Made by a program: the position numbers and the translations under genes
Notes under the pieces: generated by a model
The model's input: only the letters and a program-made list of their open reading frames with translations
What the model was told of the DNA's origin: nothing
Database searches by the model: none
In this document: in pieces, positions 1 to 6,848 of the stretch
Numbering within the stretch: position 1 is the first letter of the stretch
Layout: each line of letters opens with the position of its first letter
Assembly: GCA_023144675.1 (NCBI GenBank)
Contig: JAGLFE010000505.1
Coordinates: 1-10,618, forward strand
DNA: 10,618 nt
Direction of reading: 5' to 3'
Source: Thiomargarita sp.
GTDB taxonomy: Bacteria; Pseudomonadota; Gammaproteobacteria; Beggiatoales; Beggiatoaceae

Positions 1-19
1 TACTTTGTTCAGGACTACC
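1..19. repeat. Partial end of a miniature inverted-repeat element, cut by the window edge
   Basis: The first 19 bases match the right end of the complete element at 9418-9508 in 18 of 19 positions (compare 9490-9508). Both share the terminal GGACTACC. The match stops exactly where the element end stops in the complete copy, so this is probably the right end of a second copy whose body lies to the left of the window. Its target duplication cannot be checked because the left flank is missing. It carries no coding information here. Confidence 0.6.
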
Positions 20-323
20 AATAATGGTTCAATATCACATAAAAATATTGTTATTACTGTAATGAATTCGTAACCTGCAGTAATATGTGGTAGGAAACAA
101 ACCGCATCTAACGAAGTTACTAGACAAATTAATACAATCCCCTTAGTTCATTGCATCCTATGCTTGTTTTCAGCCACTCAAGAACCGTGTAGTATCATGA
201 AATAAAAAAAATAGATTTAATTATGCAAACTATAACCTTAAAAATAGAAGATAAGTACTGAAGTATAAATAATAAGTTATAAAGGTTAAGAAAAATTAAT
301 ATGAAACTCCTGTCCAATATCAG
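20..323. other. Non-coding AT-rich stretch with no recognisable gene
   Basis: No supported gene lies here. On the minus strand a frame stays open from about 147 to the left edge but has no ATG and no ribosome binding site, and it runs into the element end at 1-19. The 11-mer TGGTTCAATAT at 25-35 recurs at 511-521, just upstream of the transposase relic. Together with the relic this suggests a zone of old insertions, but I recognise no further structure. Confidence 0.5.
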
Positions 324-452
324 CTAAAATCTTAATAAAATATCTTGTGAGCGTTGACGTTCTTTTCTAGCTCCTGACTCTTTTTGGATTTGTTTTAATT
401 GTATTTTTTGTGCTTCTTCTAATTTTGATACAAATTTATAAGCTTTTCTCAT
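324..452 (-). pseudogene. Truncated N-terminus of an IS630-type transposase (42 codons)
   Basis: An ATG at 452-450 is preceded by a good Shine-Dalgarno stretch (AAAGGAGAG, minus strand), one of the best ribosome binding sites in the window. The 42-residue product is highly charged: a lysine-rich start, then KLEEAQKIQLKQIQKESGA and a KERQRSQDILL segment. This resembles the N-terminal helix-turn-helix entry of IS630-family transposases, which typically carry a long helix followed by an RRRAQALLL-like motif. The reading frame stops (TAG at 326-324) just where the helix-turn-helix would continue. In another frame the DNA after the stop reads ADIGQEF, faintly like the IADI motif that usually follows, so a frameshift or small deletion is likely. 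A perfect TATAAT lies about 41 bp upstream (498-493, minus strand). No catalytic DDE part remains. A free-standing small protein is the alternative. Confidence 0.5.
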
Positions 453-510
453 TATTTTCTCTCCTTTATTTGGATTTTATCCTTACCTATTTATTATACC
501 TGATTATTTG

Positions 511-521
511 TGGTTCAATAT
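511..521. repeat. Second copy of the 11-mer TGGTTCAATAT
   Basis: The same 11 bases occur in direct orientation at 25-35. This copy lies about 60 bp upstream of the start codon of the IS630-type relic, where an element terminus would be expected. No matching inverted copy is visible in the window, so a role as a terminal repeat cannot be shown. Confidence 0.25.
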
Positions 522-555
522 TTAGCAGTTGTAAATCTGATTAGAAAAACGTAAT

Positions 556-584
556 CGGACATTTTTTTATATTTAACTTATATT
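556..584 (+). promoter_or_regulatory. Candidate promoter of argJ
   Basis: CGGACA (556-561) and TATATT (579-584) are separated by 17 bp and match the sigma-70 consensus at 4 of 6 and 5 of 6 positions. Transcription would begin about 7 bases after the -10 box, only some 10 bases before the argJ ATG. That would leave almost no leader, in keeping with the lack of a Shine-Dalgarno sequence. In DNA this AT-rich such matches arise easily, so the call is weak. Confidence 0.25.
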
Positions 585-599
585 TTACATTAAAACCAA

Positions 600-1799
600 A
601 TGACCAAAAAAATATATCCCATCGCAGGCATTGAAATCGGTACAGCTTGTGCCGGTATTAAGCAAACGGCAAAAGATGATTTAACTTTATTTAAATTAGC
701 TACTACCAGTCATTGTGCGGCGGTATTTACTCGTAATGCCTTTTGTGCTGCTCCAGTTACCCTGGCAAAACAACATTTACAACTTGCAGAACCACAATTA
801 TTAATAATCAATTCTGGTAACGCTAATATGGGTACAGGCAAACAAGGTTTGAAAAATGCAATTTTTTGCTGTGAAGAAGTTGCACGTTTAGCAAATTGTG
901 CCACCAATCAAGTATTGCCTTTTTCTACTGGTGTTATCGGAGAACAATTGCCAGTTAGTAAAATTACCGCAGCCATATCGACAGCTATAAAAGCTTTTAA
1001 GCCCGAAAATTGGACAAAAGCTGCTCATGCAATTATGACCACTGACACCGTACCTAAAATTGCTTCCAAACAGTTTATACTTGATGGCAACCCAGTTACA
1101 ATAACAGGTATTGCGAAAGGGGCGGGCATGATTCGTCCTAATATGGCTACCATGTTAGCATTTATTGCTACCGATGCAACAATTTCCAAAGATTTATTAC
1201 AGAATATGCTTGAACAAGCGGTCAATCAGAGTTTTAACCGAATTACAATTGATGGTGATACTTCAACTAATGATGCTTGTGTATTAGTTGCGACTGGGCA
1301 GGGTAAATTAAAAATTGAAGATAAGCAAAATGTCAATTTTCAAACCTTTTTATCAGCATTAACCGCAATTTGTTTGCAATTAGCACAAGAACTAGTTCGA
1401 GACGGTGAAGGTGCAACAAAATTGATGACTATTTCAATTGAACAGGGCAATTCTGAACAAGAATGTTTAGACGTTGCTTACACAATTGCTCATTCGCCAT
1501 TGGTTAAAACCGCTTTTTTTGCCAGCGATGCTAATTGGGGACGTATTTTGGCAGCGGTTGGAAGAAGCGGCGTAACAGATTTAGATATTGCAACGGTGCA
1601 AATTTATTTAGATGAGCTTTGCATTATTGAAAATGGCGGTGTTGCAGAGAATTATACCGATAAACAAGGACAAGCAGTTATGCAACAAGCCGAAATTTTA
1701 ATTCGAGTATTATTAGGGCGTGGCGATTTTCAAACCAAAATATATACTTGCGATTTATCTTATGATTATATACGCATTAATGCCGAATATCGTACTTAG
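600..1799 (+). CDS. argJ: Glutamate N-acetyltransferase / amino-acid acetyltransferase (ornithine acetyltransferase)
   Basis: ArgJ moves the acetyl group from N-acetylornithine to glutamate, recycling acetyl in cytoplasmic arginine biosynthesis; some members also use acetyl-CoA. The 399 residues match the usual length of about 400. Family marks are NSGNAN (71-76), STGVIG (109-114) and the self-cleavage region KGAGMIRPNMATMLAF (173-188). In that region the Ala-Thr bond is cut and Thr184 becomes the N-terminal nucleophile of the beta chain. ITIDGDTSTND and ANWGRILAA follow, and the protein ends in NAEYRT, as ArgJ proteins do. The first residues (YPIAGIEIGTACAGI) align with the normal N-terminus, supporting the ATG at 600 although no Shine-Dalgarno is visible. 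The gene stands alone and converges on the regulator at 1851-3194. Whether it is mono- or bifunctional cannot be read from sequence. Confidence 0.96.
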   Translation: MTKKIYPIAGIEIGTACAGIKQTAKDDLTLFKLATTSHCAAVFTRNAFCAAPVTLAKQHLQLAEPQLLIINSGNANMGTGKQGLKNAIFCCEEVARLANCATNQVLPFSTGVIGEQLPVSKITAAISTAIKAFKPENWTKAAHAIMTTDTVPKIASKQFILDGNPVTITGIAKGAGMIRPNMATMLAFIATDATISKDLLQNMLEQAVNQSFNRITIDGDTSTNDACVLVATGQGKLKIEDKQNVNFQTFLSALTAICLQLAQELVRDGEGATKLMTISIEQGNSEQECLDVAYTIAHSPLVKTAFFASDANWGRILAAVGRSGVTDLDIATVQIYLDELCIIENGGVAENYTDKQGQAVMQQAEILIRVLLGRGDFQTKIYTCDLSYDYIRINAEYRT

Positions 1800-1850
1800 A
1801 AATAAGCTTAAAATTATGCAAAATTTGCTGATTTTAATATAGAGAATTTT

Positions 1851-3194
1851 TTAAATTGCTACAATATTTTTATCCGTATTATATACAAAAGTTTTATTAT
1901 TGCCCTGTTCTTGAGCAGTACTTAAAGCATTTTCAGCATTATTGACTAAGTTTGCTAAGGTTATTTTTTCTGCATCTTCGGAAGCAGATAAACCAAGACT
2001 AACGGTGATTTCTAATTCTTCTGGTTTCAATATAGCTATTTCAGAATGAATATTTGCGGCAATAATTTTACCTGCTTCTAAGTTACAATTTGGTGTGAGA
2101 ATAACAAATTTTTTACCTACAAAACGTGCGACAATAGTTTCTTTAGAAACAAAATTAATTAAAAATTGCCCAACTAGATAAAGTACATGGTCAGCTATCA
2201 AATGCCCGTACATTTCATCAATCATTTGGAAATTATCAATGTCAATTATGATTAAACAAGCATCAGGACAATTTGAAATTAATGTTCTGCCTTCTTCAAG
2301 TAAAAATTTTTGATTATAAGTGCCAGTTAAACTATCCGTAGTTTCTAATTTATAAATATCTTTAGAATAATTTTTGATAACATTATATTGATGTTTTACT
2401 AATAAAAGTGATTTTAGACGAGCAATTAAAACTTCTTCAATAACAGGTTTAGTAGTAAAATCATTAGCTCCCGCTTGAAAAATTTCTGCTTGGAACTCAA
2501 TATTATCTTGAATCGTAATAACTAATACTGGCATTTCTTGGCGAGAATAATGTAATTGAGTACGAATTGCATAAAGTAAATCGCCGCCAGTCATTTGTCC
2601 CGATAGAAAGAAATCAGTAAAAATAATATCAAAAGTTTCAATTCCCTTGCCTTTTTGTTGTAATCGTGTAAGTAATGCTAAAGCTTTTTCTCCACTAGTA
2701 ACATGTGTTATATGTAGCCCATGTTTTTCCATATAAATTTGAGTAACTTCAGCATCAGTTAAACTATCTTCAACATATAAAATTTTCCCTACTAATCCTG
2801 CATGTCGCCTTAAAACATCCTTCATAAATTCAACTAAACGTTTATAACCTAGTGATTTATTAAAATAATCGGTTACGCCAGCCGAAAAACCTTCTTTCAA
2901 TAAGCGACGATCGGCATCACTGGAAACAAAAATAACTGGCGTGAGATGTTGTTTATCACTTTTACGTATTTCATGGCAAAAATCAAGACCATCCAAACCA
3001 GGTAGCAATAATGAAGTCGTGATTAAATGAAACTTATCCCGATGTAAGTATTCCATAGCTTCTTCTGCACTTCCACAAGTAACAATATAGACACCGTTCA
3101 TTTCTTTATGCAGAATGTGCGAGATAATAGAACGGGCAACTTCAGACCGATCCACTATCATAATGCTATACGACTTATTTTTTAGAGAAATCAT
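1851..3194 (-). CDS. REC-REC-GGDEF response regulator with degenerate REC1 and GGDEF domains
   Basis: The 447 residues have the layout of PleD: receiver 1 (about 10-130), receiver 2 (about 137-265) and a GGDEF domain (about 287-440). Receiver 1 keeps Asp15, Ser91 and Lys113, but the phospho-acceptor position before the LLLPGLDG loop is Ser61. Receiver 2 looks functional: Glu142-Asp143, phospho-acceptor Asp194 (in FTDFFLSG), Thr227 and Lys249-Pro250. The GGDEF domain keeps its opening DSLTGTYNQKF (287-297) and IDIDNFQMIDEMYGH (317-331), but the signature is VGKKF (359-363), removing the catalytic acidic residues. The RxxD inhibitory site before it is also absent (SKET). Cyclic-di-GMP synthesis is therefore unlikely; a phosphorylation-controlled dimerising or partner-binding role is inference. 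No membrane segment is seen. It lies 84 bp downstream of cca on the same strand and could be co-transcribed. No Shine-Dalgarno precedes the ATG; Met12 is an alternative start but would trim the first strand. Confidence 0.9.
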   Translation of the reverse strand: MISLKNKSYSIMIVDRSEVARSIISHILHKEMNGVYIVTCGSAEEAMEYLHRDKFHLITTSLLLPGLDGLDFCHEIRKSDKQHLTPVIFVSSDADRRLLKEGFSAGVTDYFNKSLGYKRLVEFMKDVLRRHAGLVGKILYVEDSLTDAEVTQIYMEKHGLHITHVTSGEKALALLTRLQQKGKGIETFDIIFTDFFLSGQMTGGDLLYAIRTQLHYSRQEMPVLVITIQDNIEFQAEIFQAGANDFTTKPVIEEVLIARLKSLLLVKHQYNVIKNYSKDIYKLETTDSLTGTYNQKFLLEEGRTLISNCPDACLIIIDIDNFQMIDEMYGHLIADHVLYLVGQFLINFVSKETIVARFVGKKFVILTPNCNLEAGKIIAANIHSEIAILKPEELEITVSLGLSASEDAEKITLANLVNNAENALSTAQEQGNNKTFVYNTDKNIVAI

Positions 3195-3278
3195 TTTATT
3201 ATTGTCAATAATTCAAAAAATGGAGACTATTTGATTTTCAAGTCTTATATTTTTCTAACTTATATATATAGTGTAACA

Positions 3279-4508
3279 TTAAGTTGTTTTTTTGACAATC
3301 ATATCAATTTTTTCTGCTAATAATTTTATACGGCGGTGAGTTAATTCTTTGCCAATATCTGCATTTTTAAATCCAGCATCTATAATATCTATTATTTTAA
3401 CTTGCTGTACAATAGTGAAGGCATACTTTAACTTTTGGGCTTGTGAATAAATATGGTTGGCAAAACCTTTTCGACCACGTGAATCGGCTTCAGTAGCTAA
3501 TAAAAATTGCTTAAATCTTTGTGGGCGGCGAAAAGCATCCAAATTTTGTAATAATTCAACTAATTGTTTCGCTAACAAATTATCTACATTATGGCAATCG
3601 GTATGATAACGCATAACTAAAAAAGCTAATTCATAATACTGTTTAGGTACCCGATAACGTTGGCACAATTGTTCTAAAGGCTTAATTCCTCGCACTTCAT
3701 GTTCAGGATGTTTGGGATAAAATTCAACGGGCGTTATTCCTTTACCTAAATCGTGCATTAAAACCGCAAATAATACTTGTGTATCATCCGTCATATTTCG
3801 AGCTTGTTGTAAAGCCAATAGCAGATGAATTCCCGTATCAATTTCAGGATGATATTTAGCCGATTGAGGAATCCCAAATAATTTATCAATTTCTGGAAAA
3901 ATTCGAGCTAATGCCCCGCAAGAACGTAAAGTTGTAAAAAAATTTTGTGGTTGTGGTTCAGCTAATGCTTGCACCATTTCTTGCCAAACTCGTTCTGCAA
4001 CTAAAGCATCTACTTCACCTTCATTGACCATATTTGTCATTAATTCAAAAGTTTCATCAGCAATTTTAAAATCAAACCGAGCTGCAAATCGAGCAATACG
4101 TAAAATTCGCACTGGGTCTTCTACAAAAGCAGGTGAAACATGGCGTAAAATTCCCGCTTTTAAATCAGATAAACCGTTAAAAAGATCAATAAGTTGTCCT
4201 TGGTCATCCAATGCCATCGCATTAATGGTTAAATCTCTACGTTTTAAATCATCTTCTAAGCTAACATCGGGTTCAGCATAAACATTGAAACCAATATAAC
4301 CTGGTTTAGTTTTGCGTTCAGTGCGGGCGATGGCATATTCTTCATGAGTTTTAGGATGTAGAAAAACTGGAAAATCACGTCCAACTAAGGAATAACCTAA
4401 TTTTATTAGTTCATCAGGCGTTGCCCCAACTATCACCCAATCTTTATCTTTGCAAGGACGATTTAAAAACTGATCACGAACTGCTCCACCTACTTGATAT
4501 ATTTTCAT
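3279..4508 (-). CDS. cca: Multifunctional CCA protein: CCA-adding tRNA nucleotidyltransferase with HD phosphohydrolase domain
   Basis: The enzyme adds or repairs the 3'-CCA end of tRNAs from CTP and ATP without a template. The 409 residues compare with 412 in E. coli, and the match runs from end to end. The nucleotidyltransferase head has GGAVRD (7-12) and the catalytic pair Asp21 and Asp23 in KDKDWVIVG. RRDLTINAMA (90-99) is the next family motif and EDPVRILRIARFAARF (130-145) a later one. The C-terminal HD domain has His228 (DTGIH) and His252-Asp253 (LMHDLGKG), and ends with the EADSRGRKGF and GFKNADIGKELTHRRI segments typical of the gammaproteobacterial and betaproteobacterial form. That domain gives 2',3'-cyclic phosphodiesterase, 2'-nucleotidase and phosphatase activities in the characterised E. 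coli enzyme. The start agrees with E. coli (MKIY). It is divergent from the gene at 4701 across a 192-bp gap and lies upstream of the response regulator. Confidence 0.97.
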   Translation of the reverse strand: MKIYQVGGAVRDQFLNRPCKDKDWVIVGATPDELIKLGYSLVGRDFPVFLHPKTHEEYAIARTERKTKPGYIGFNVYAEPDVSLEDDLKRRDLTINAMALDDQGQLIDLFNGLSDLKAGILRHVSPAFVEDPVRILRIARFAARFDFKIADETFELMTNMVNEGEVDALVAERVWQEMVQALAEPQPQNFFTTLRSCGALARIFPEIDKLFGIPQSAKYHPEIDTGIHLLLALQQARNMTDDTQVLFAVLMHDLGKGITPVEFYPKHPEHEVRGIKPLEQLCQRYRVPKQYYELAFLVMRYHTDCHNVDNLLAKQLVELLQNLDAFRRPQRFKQFLLATEADSRGRKGFANHIYSQAQKLKYAFTIVQQVKIIDIIDAGFKNADIGKELTHRRIKLLAEKIDMIVKKTT

Positions 4509-4549
4509 TTTGAATGTTATAATAAATTAACTATTGATATTTCTAGTAA

Positions 4550-4565
4550 CTTTAGACAACCATCG
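4550..4565. repeat. 16-bp exact repeat shared with the Sel1-protein gene (copy 1)
   Basis: CTTTAGACAACCATCG occurs here, between cca and the GtrA-like gene, and again at 6536-6551 inside the start of the Sel1-repeat gene, in the same orientation. Nearby words (ATTCTTTATTA, AAAAGC) also occur near both copies but in a different order. It may be a scrap of a related gene's 5' end or coincidence. The 192-bp gap around it holds no other structure I can support. Confidence 0.45.
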
Positions 4566-4700
4566 GCAATATTCTTTATTAAAAGCTTAAATATTTGCTA
4601 AAATAGTAATTTCTAATTAAAATAATGGATTGATAATAATTAATTTAATTAGTTAAAATCTTAAAATGCTGATTAAAGCTTAAAAACATGAATTATTTGG

Positions 4701-5213
4701 ATGGGGAAAATTGATAGGAATTGGATTTTTGATTATGCTCGCCAAGCCTTAAACTTTTTTACACTTTATTGCCAAATTAAACCTAAACAAATGACAAAAA
4801 TTGATTTAAAAGAATTTCCAATATACTTTCTTGTTGGTTCTTTTGTTGGTGTAACAGCCGTTTTAGCTCGTGAAATAGTAATATTGATAACTCAAGATAC
4901 TCCAATTTTTTATTTTGTCTCTGTTATCCTAGTTTATTTTTTTGGTATTATTCTTGGCTTTTTTATGCACAAAAGATTTACTTATAAAATAGTAACCAAA
5001 GAAGATACCACGCAAGTTAATTTTTTTAATTTTGTTGGAATTGCGTTATTGGGAATGTTATTAACGGGATTTTTTTCTCTTGCTTTACGTTATGGTTTAG
5101 ATTTTGATATTTTTATAGGCAATTATGCAGGTTCAGTAGCATTTATATTAGCTGCTCTTTTAACCTCTGTAATTACCTATTATTTACATAGTCGTTTTTC
5201 ATTTATCCGTTGA
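4701..5213 (+). CDS. GtrA-like four-helix inner-membrane protein
   Basis: The protein has four hydrophobic helices at about 40-64, 70-90, 110-129 and 141-162. The second and fourth each end in an aromatic-basic motif (FMHKRFTY at 88-95, YLHSRFSF at 161-168). This paired layout, with ends resembling the family's NRRWTF, is typical of GtrA (PF04138). Those proteins are usually thought to move lipid-linked sugars across the membrane or assist surface polysaccharide modification. The start is uncertain. ATG at 4701 gives 170 residues with a 30-residue extension not typical of GtrA, whereas Met31 (ATG at 4791) gives 140 residues, nearer the usual size; neither has a clear ribosome binding site. 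No glycosyltransferase is adjacent, so its substrate is unknown. Its stop codon lies 11 bp from that of the convergent Sel1 gene. Confidence 0.75.
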   Translation: MGKIDRNWIFDYARQALNFFTLYCQIKPKQMTKIDLKEFPIYFLVGSFVGVTAVLAREIVILITQDTPIFYFVSVILVYFFGIILGFFMHKRFTYKIVTKEDTTQVNFFNFVGIALLGMLLTGFFSLALRYGLDFDIFIGNYAGSVAFILAALLTSVITYYLHSRFSFIR

Positions 5214-5224
5214 TTTAAAATTTA

Positions 5225-6613
5225 TTATTCATACAAATTGTTTAAAGCATCTTGAGCATAAATATCGCCTTGTTCTGCGGCTTTAGTGAACCAATGTTCG
5301 GCTTCAGTTAAATTTCTTATCACACCTTTACCCTTTTTATACATCACTGCCAAATTAAATTGGGCATCAATATTACCTAATTCAGCCGCCCGATGATACC
5401 AACTAGCTGCTTTAGTCAAATTTTTAGGAACGCCATAACCTTCATAATATAACAAACCAATATTACTCATCGCTTTAATATGGTTTTGCTCTGCCGCTTT
5501 AGTAAACCAAATATTAGCATCAACAAATGATTGATTAACTCCCATACCATCATAATACATCATACCCAACTGAAATTGAGCTTGAACAAAATCTTTTGCC
5601 GCCGCTTTACGGTACCATATCGCCGCTTCCTTCATATCTTGATTAACCCCTTCAGCATTTTCATATAAACCAGCTAAACTAAATTGTGCCTTAACATAAC
5701 CTTGTAAAGCTGCTTTGCGATACCAAATTTCTGCTTGCTTAAAATTCTGTTGATAATAATAAATTTTAGCAAGAAAATATTGGGCTTCTAAATGTCCTTG
5801 TTCAGCCGCTAACTGATACCAGCGAATGGCTTGATTAATATTCTGTGAAACTAATTGCCCTTTATAATAAATTGTAGCCAGTTCAAATTGGGCTTCTAAT
5901 TTACCACCTTGTTGAGCCGCTTTTTCATACCAATAAATGGCTTGCTTAATATCTTGTGGCACTCCTTGACCAGTTTGATATAATTTGGCAAGATGATATT
6001 GCGCTTCTACGTTATCTTTTCCTGCCGCTTTTTTATACCAACTAATAGCTTTTGATAAATTTTTTTCTATACCATATCCAGCTTCGTAGCTTAGACCAAG
6101 GTTATATTGTGCCTGAGTATTACCTTGTTCAGCGGCTGTTTGATTCCATTTAATAGCTTGGATAAAATCTTGAATAACTAAATCATTAATATAAAGTGTT
6201 CCTAAATTAGCTTGTGCTTCGATATGACCTTGTTGAGCCGCTTTCTGTAACCATTGTTCTGCTTGTTTAACATCTTGAGGAACACCAACACCATTTAAAT
6301 ATAATAGACCTAAATTATTTTGTGCTTCAATAATACCTTGTTTAGCGGCTTTTTGATACCATATACCTGCTTGAATTTTATCTTGTTTAACCCCAAAACC
6401 TTTATCATACATTAAGGCAAGATGATATTGTGCTAAGACATGATTTTTAGCAGCGGCTTTTTTAAAATAGGAACTTGCGGTTAAAAATTCTTTATTATTA
6501 TAAAAAGCAATACCACGATTGAAATTATCATTTGGCTTTAGACAACCATCGTAATAAAAACACCAAATATAGGCAATAGATGCACAAAAGATAATAAAGA
6601 TAATTTTTTTCAT
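5225..6613 (-). CDS. Membrane-anchored or secreted Sel1-like (SLR) repeat protein
   Basis: The 462 residues begin with MKK and a hydrophobic stretch (about 4-20), a signal peptide or N-terminal anchor. There is no proper lipobox (the nearest cysteine reads YDGC). A degenerate TPR-like unit (about 33-60) is followed by eleven Sel1-type repeats of about 36 residues, each running AQ..L...Y..G.GV..D...A..WY.KAA.QG, then a partial repeat ending at NNLYE. The fourth repeat is one residue short and the eighth lacks about four (YYYQQNFKQAE). Such helical solenoids act as protein-interaction scaffolds, often in the periplasm or in signalling assemblies. The partner here is unknown and no neighbour suggests it. 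No enzymatic domain is present. No Shine-Dalgarno is seen before the ATG. The 235-bp gap upstream contains the cbbM terminator, so the gene is probably transcribed on its own. Confidence 0.9.
   Translation of the reverse strand: MKKIIFIIFCASIAYIWCFYYDGCLKPNDNFNRGIAFYNNKEFLTASSYFKKAAAKNHVLAQYHLALMYDKGFGVKQDKIQAGIWYQKAAKQGIIEAQNNLGLLYLNGVGVPQDVKQAEQWLQKAAQQGHIEAQANLGTLYINDLVIQDFIQAIKWNQTAAEQGNTQAQYNLGLSYEAGYGIEKNLSKAISWYKKAAGKDNVEAQYHLAKLYQTGQGVPQDIKQAIYWYEKAAQQGGKLEAQFELATIYYKGQLVSQNINQAIRWYQLAAEQGHLEAQYFLAKIYYYQQNFKQAEIWYRKAALQGYVKAQFSLAGLYENAEGVNQDMKEAAIWYRKAAAKDFVQAQFQLGMMYYDGMGVNQSFVDANIWFTKAAEQNHIKAMSNIGLLYYEGYGVPKNLTKAASWYHRAAELGNIDAQFNLAVMYKKGKGVIRNLTEAEHWFTKAAEQGDIYAQDALNNLYE
6536..6551. 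repeat. 16-bp exact repeat (copy 2), inside the Sel1-protein gene
   Basis: This is the partner of 4550-4565. Here it encodes DGCLK, just after the N-terminal hydrophobic segment of the Sel1-repeat protein. The intergenic copy reads nothing comparable in an open frame. Confidence 0.45.
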
Positions 6614-6797
6614 AAAGCGTAGGATTAAATTAGAAATAGGTCATGTAGATATTTTTAAACACTTTAACAAAAAAGTATTTTTATCAGATAGAAAAAATAG
6701 AGATAATATCTATAGTTTTTCAGATAATTCACAAACCTGTTAGATATTTAAAACCATGCAGATTTATACTGAGGAATTTATTTTTCTGAATGTCTAT

Positions 6798-6833
6798 AAA
6801 AAATGTTCCAACGCTAGTCAACACGTTGGAACA
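6798..6833 (-). terminator. Intrinsic terminator of cbbM
   Basis: A perfect 10-bp stem, TGTTCCAACG (6804-6813) with CGTTGGAACA (6824-6833), encloses a 10-base loop. Read on the minus strand it is followed directly by six Ts (6803-6798). It begins 16 bp past the end of cbbM. It is the clearest terminator in the window and implies that cbbM transcription ends before the Sel1 gene. Confidence 0.9.
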
Positions 6834-6848
6834 AGATAAATAGGCTAA

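Noticed and set aside
1..147. Open minus-strand frame of 49 hydrophobic codons running off the left edge
   Set aside because: It has no ATG, no plausible GTG or TTG start near its 5' end and no ribosome binding site. It resembles no family I know and reads through the inverted-repeat element end at 1-19.
1800..1850. Possible terminator between convergent argJ and the response regulator
   Set aside because: The only symmetry is GCAAAATTTGC, which is too compact to form a hairpin, and no T-run is linked to it.
3195..3278. Terminator or promoter between cca and the response regulator
   Set aside because: A 6-bp AACTTA/TAAGTT pairing and TATATA runs are present, but they are too weak in such AT-rich DNA; co-transcription remains possible.
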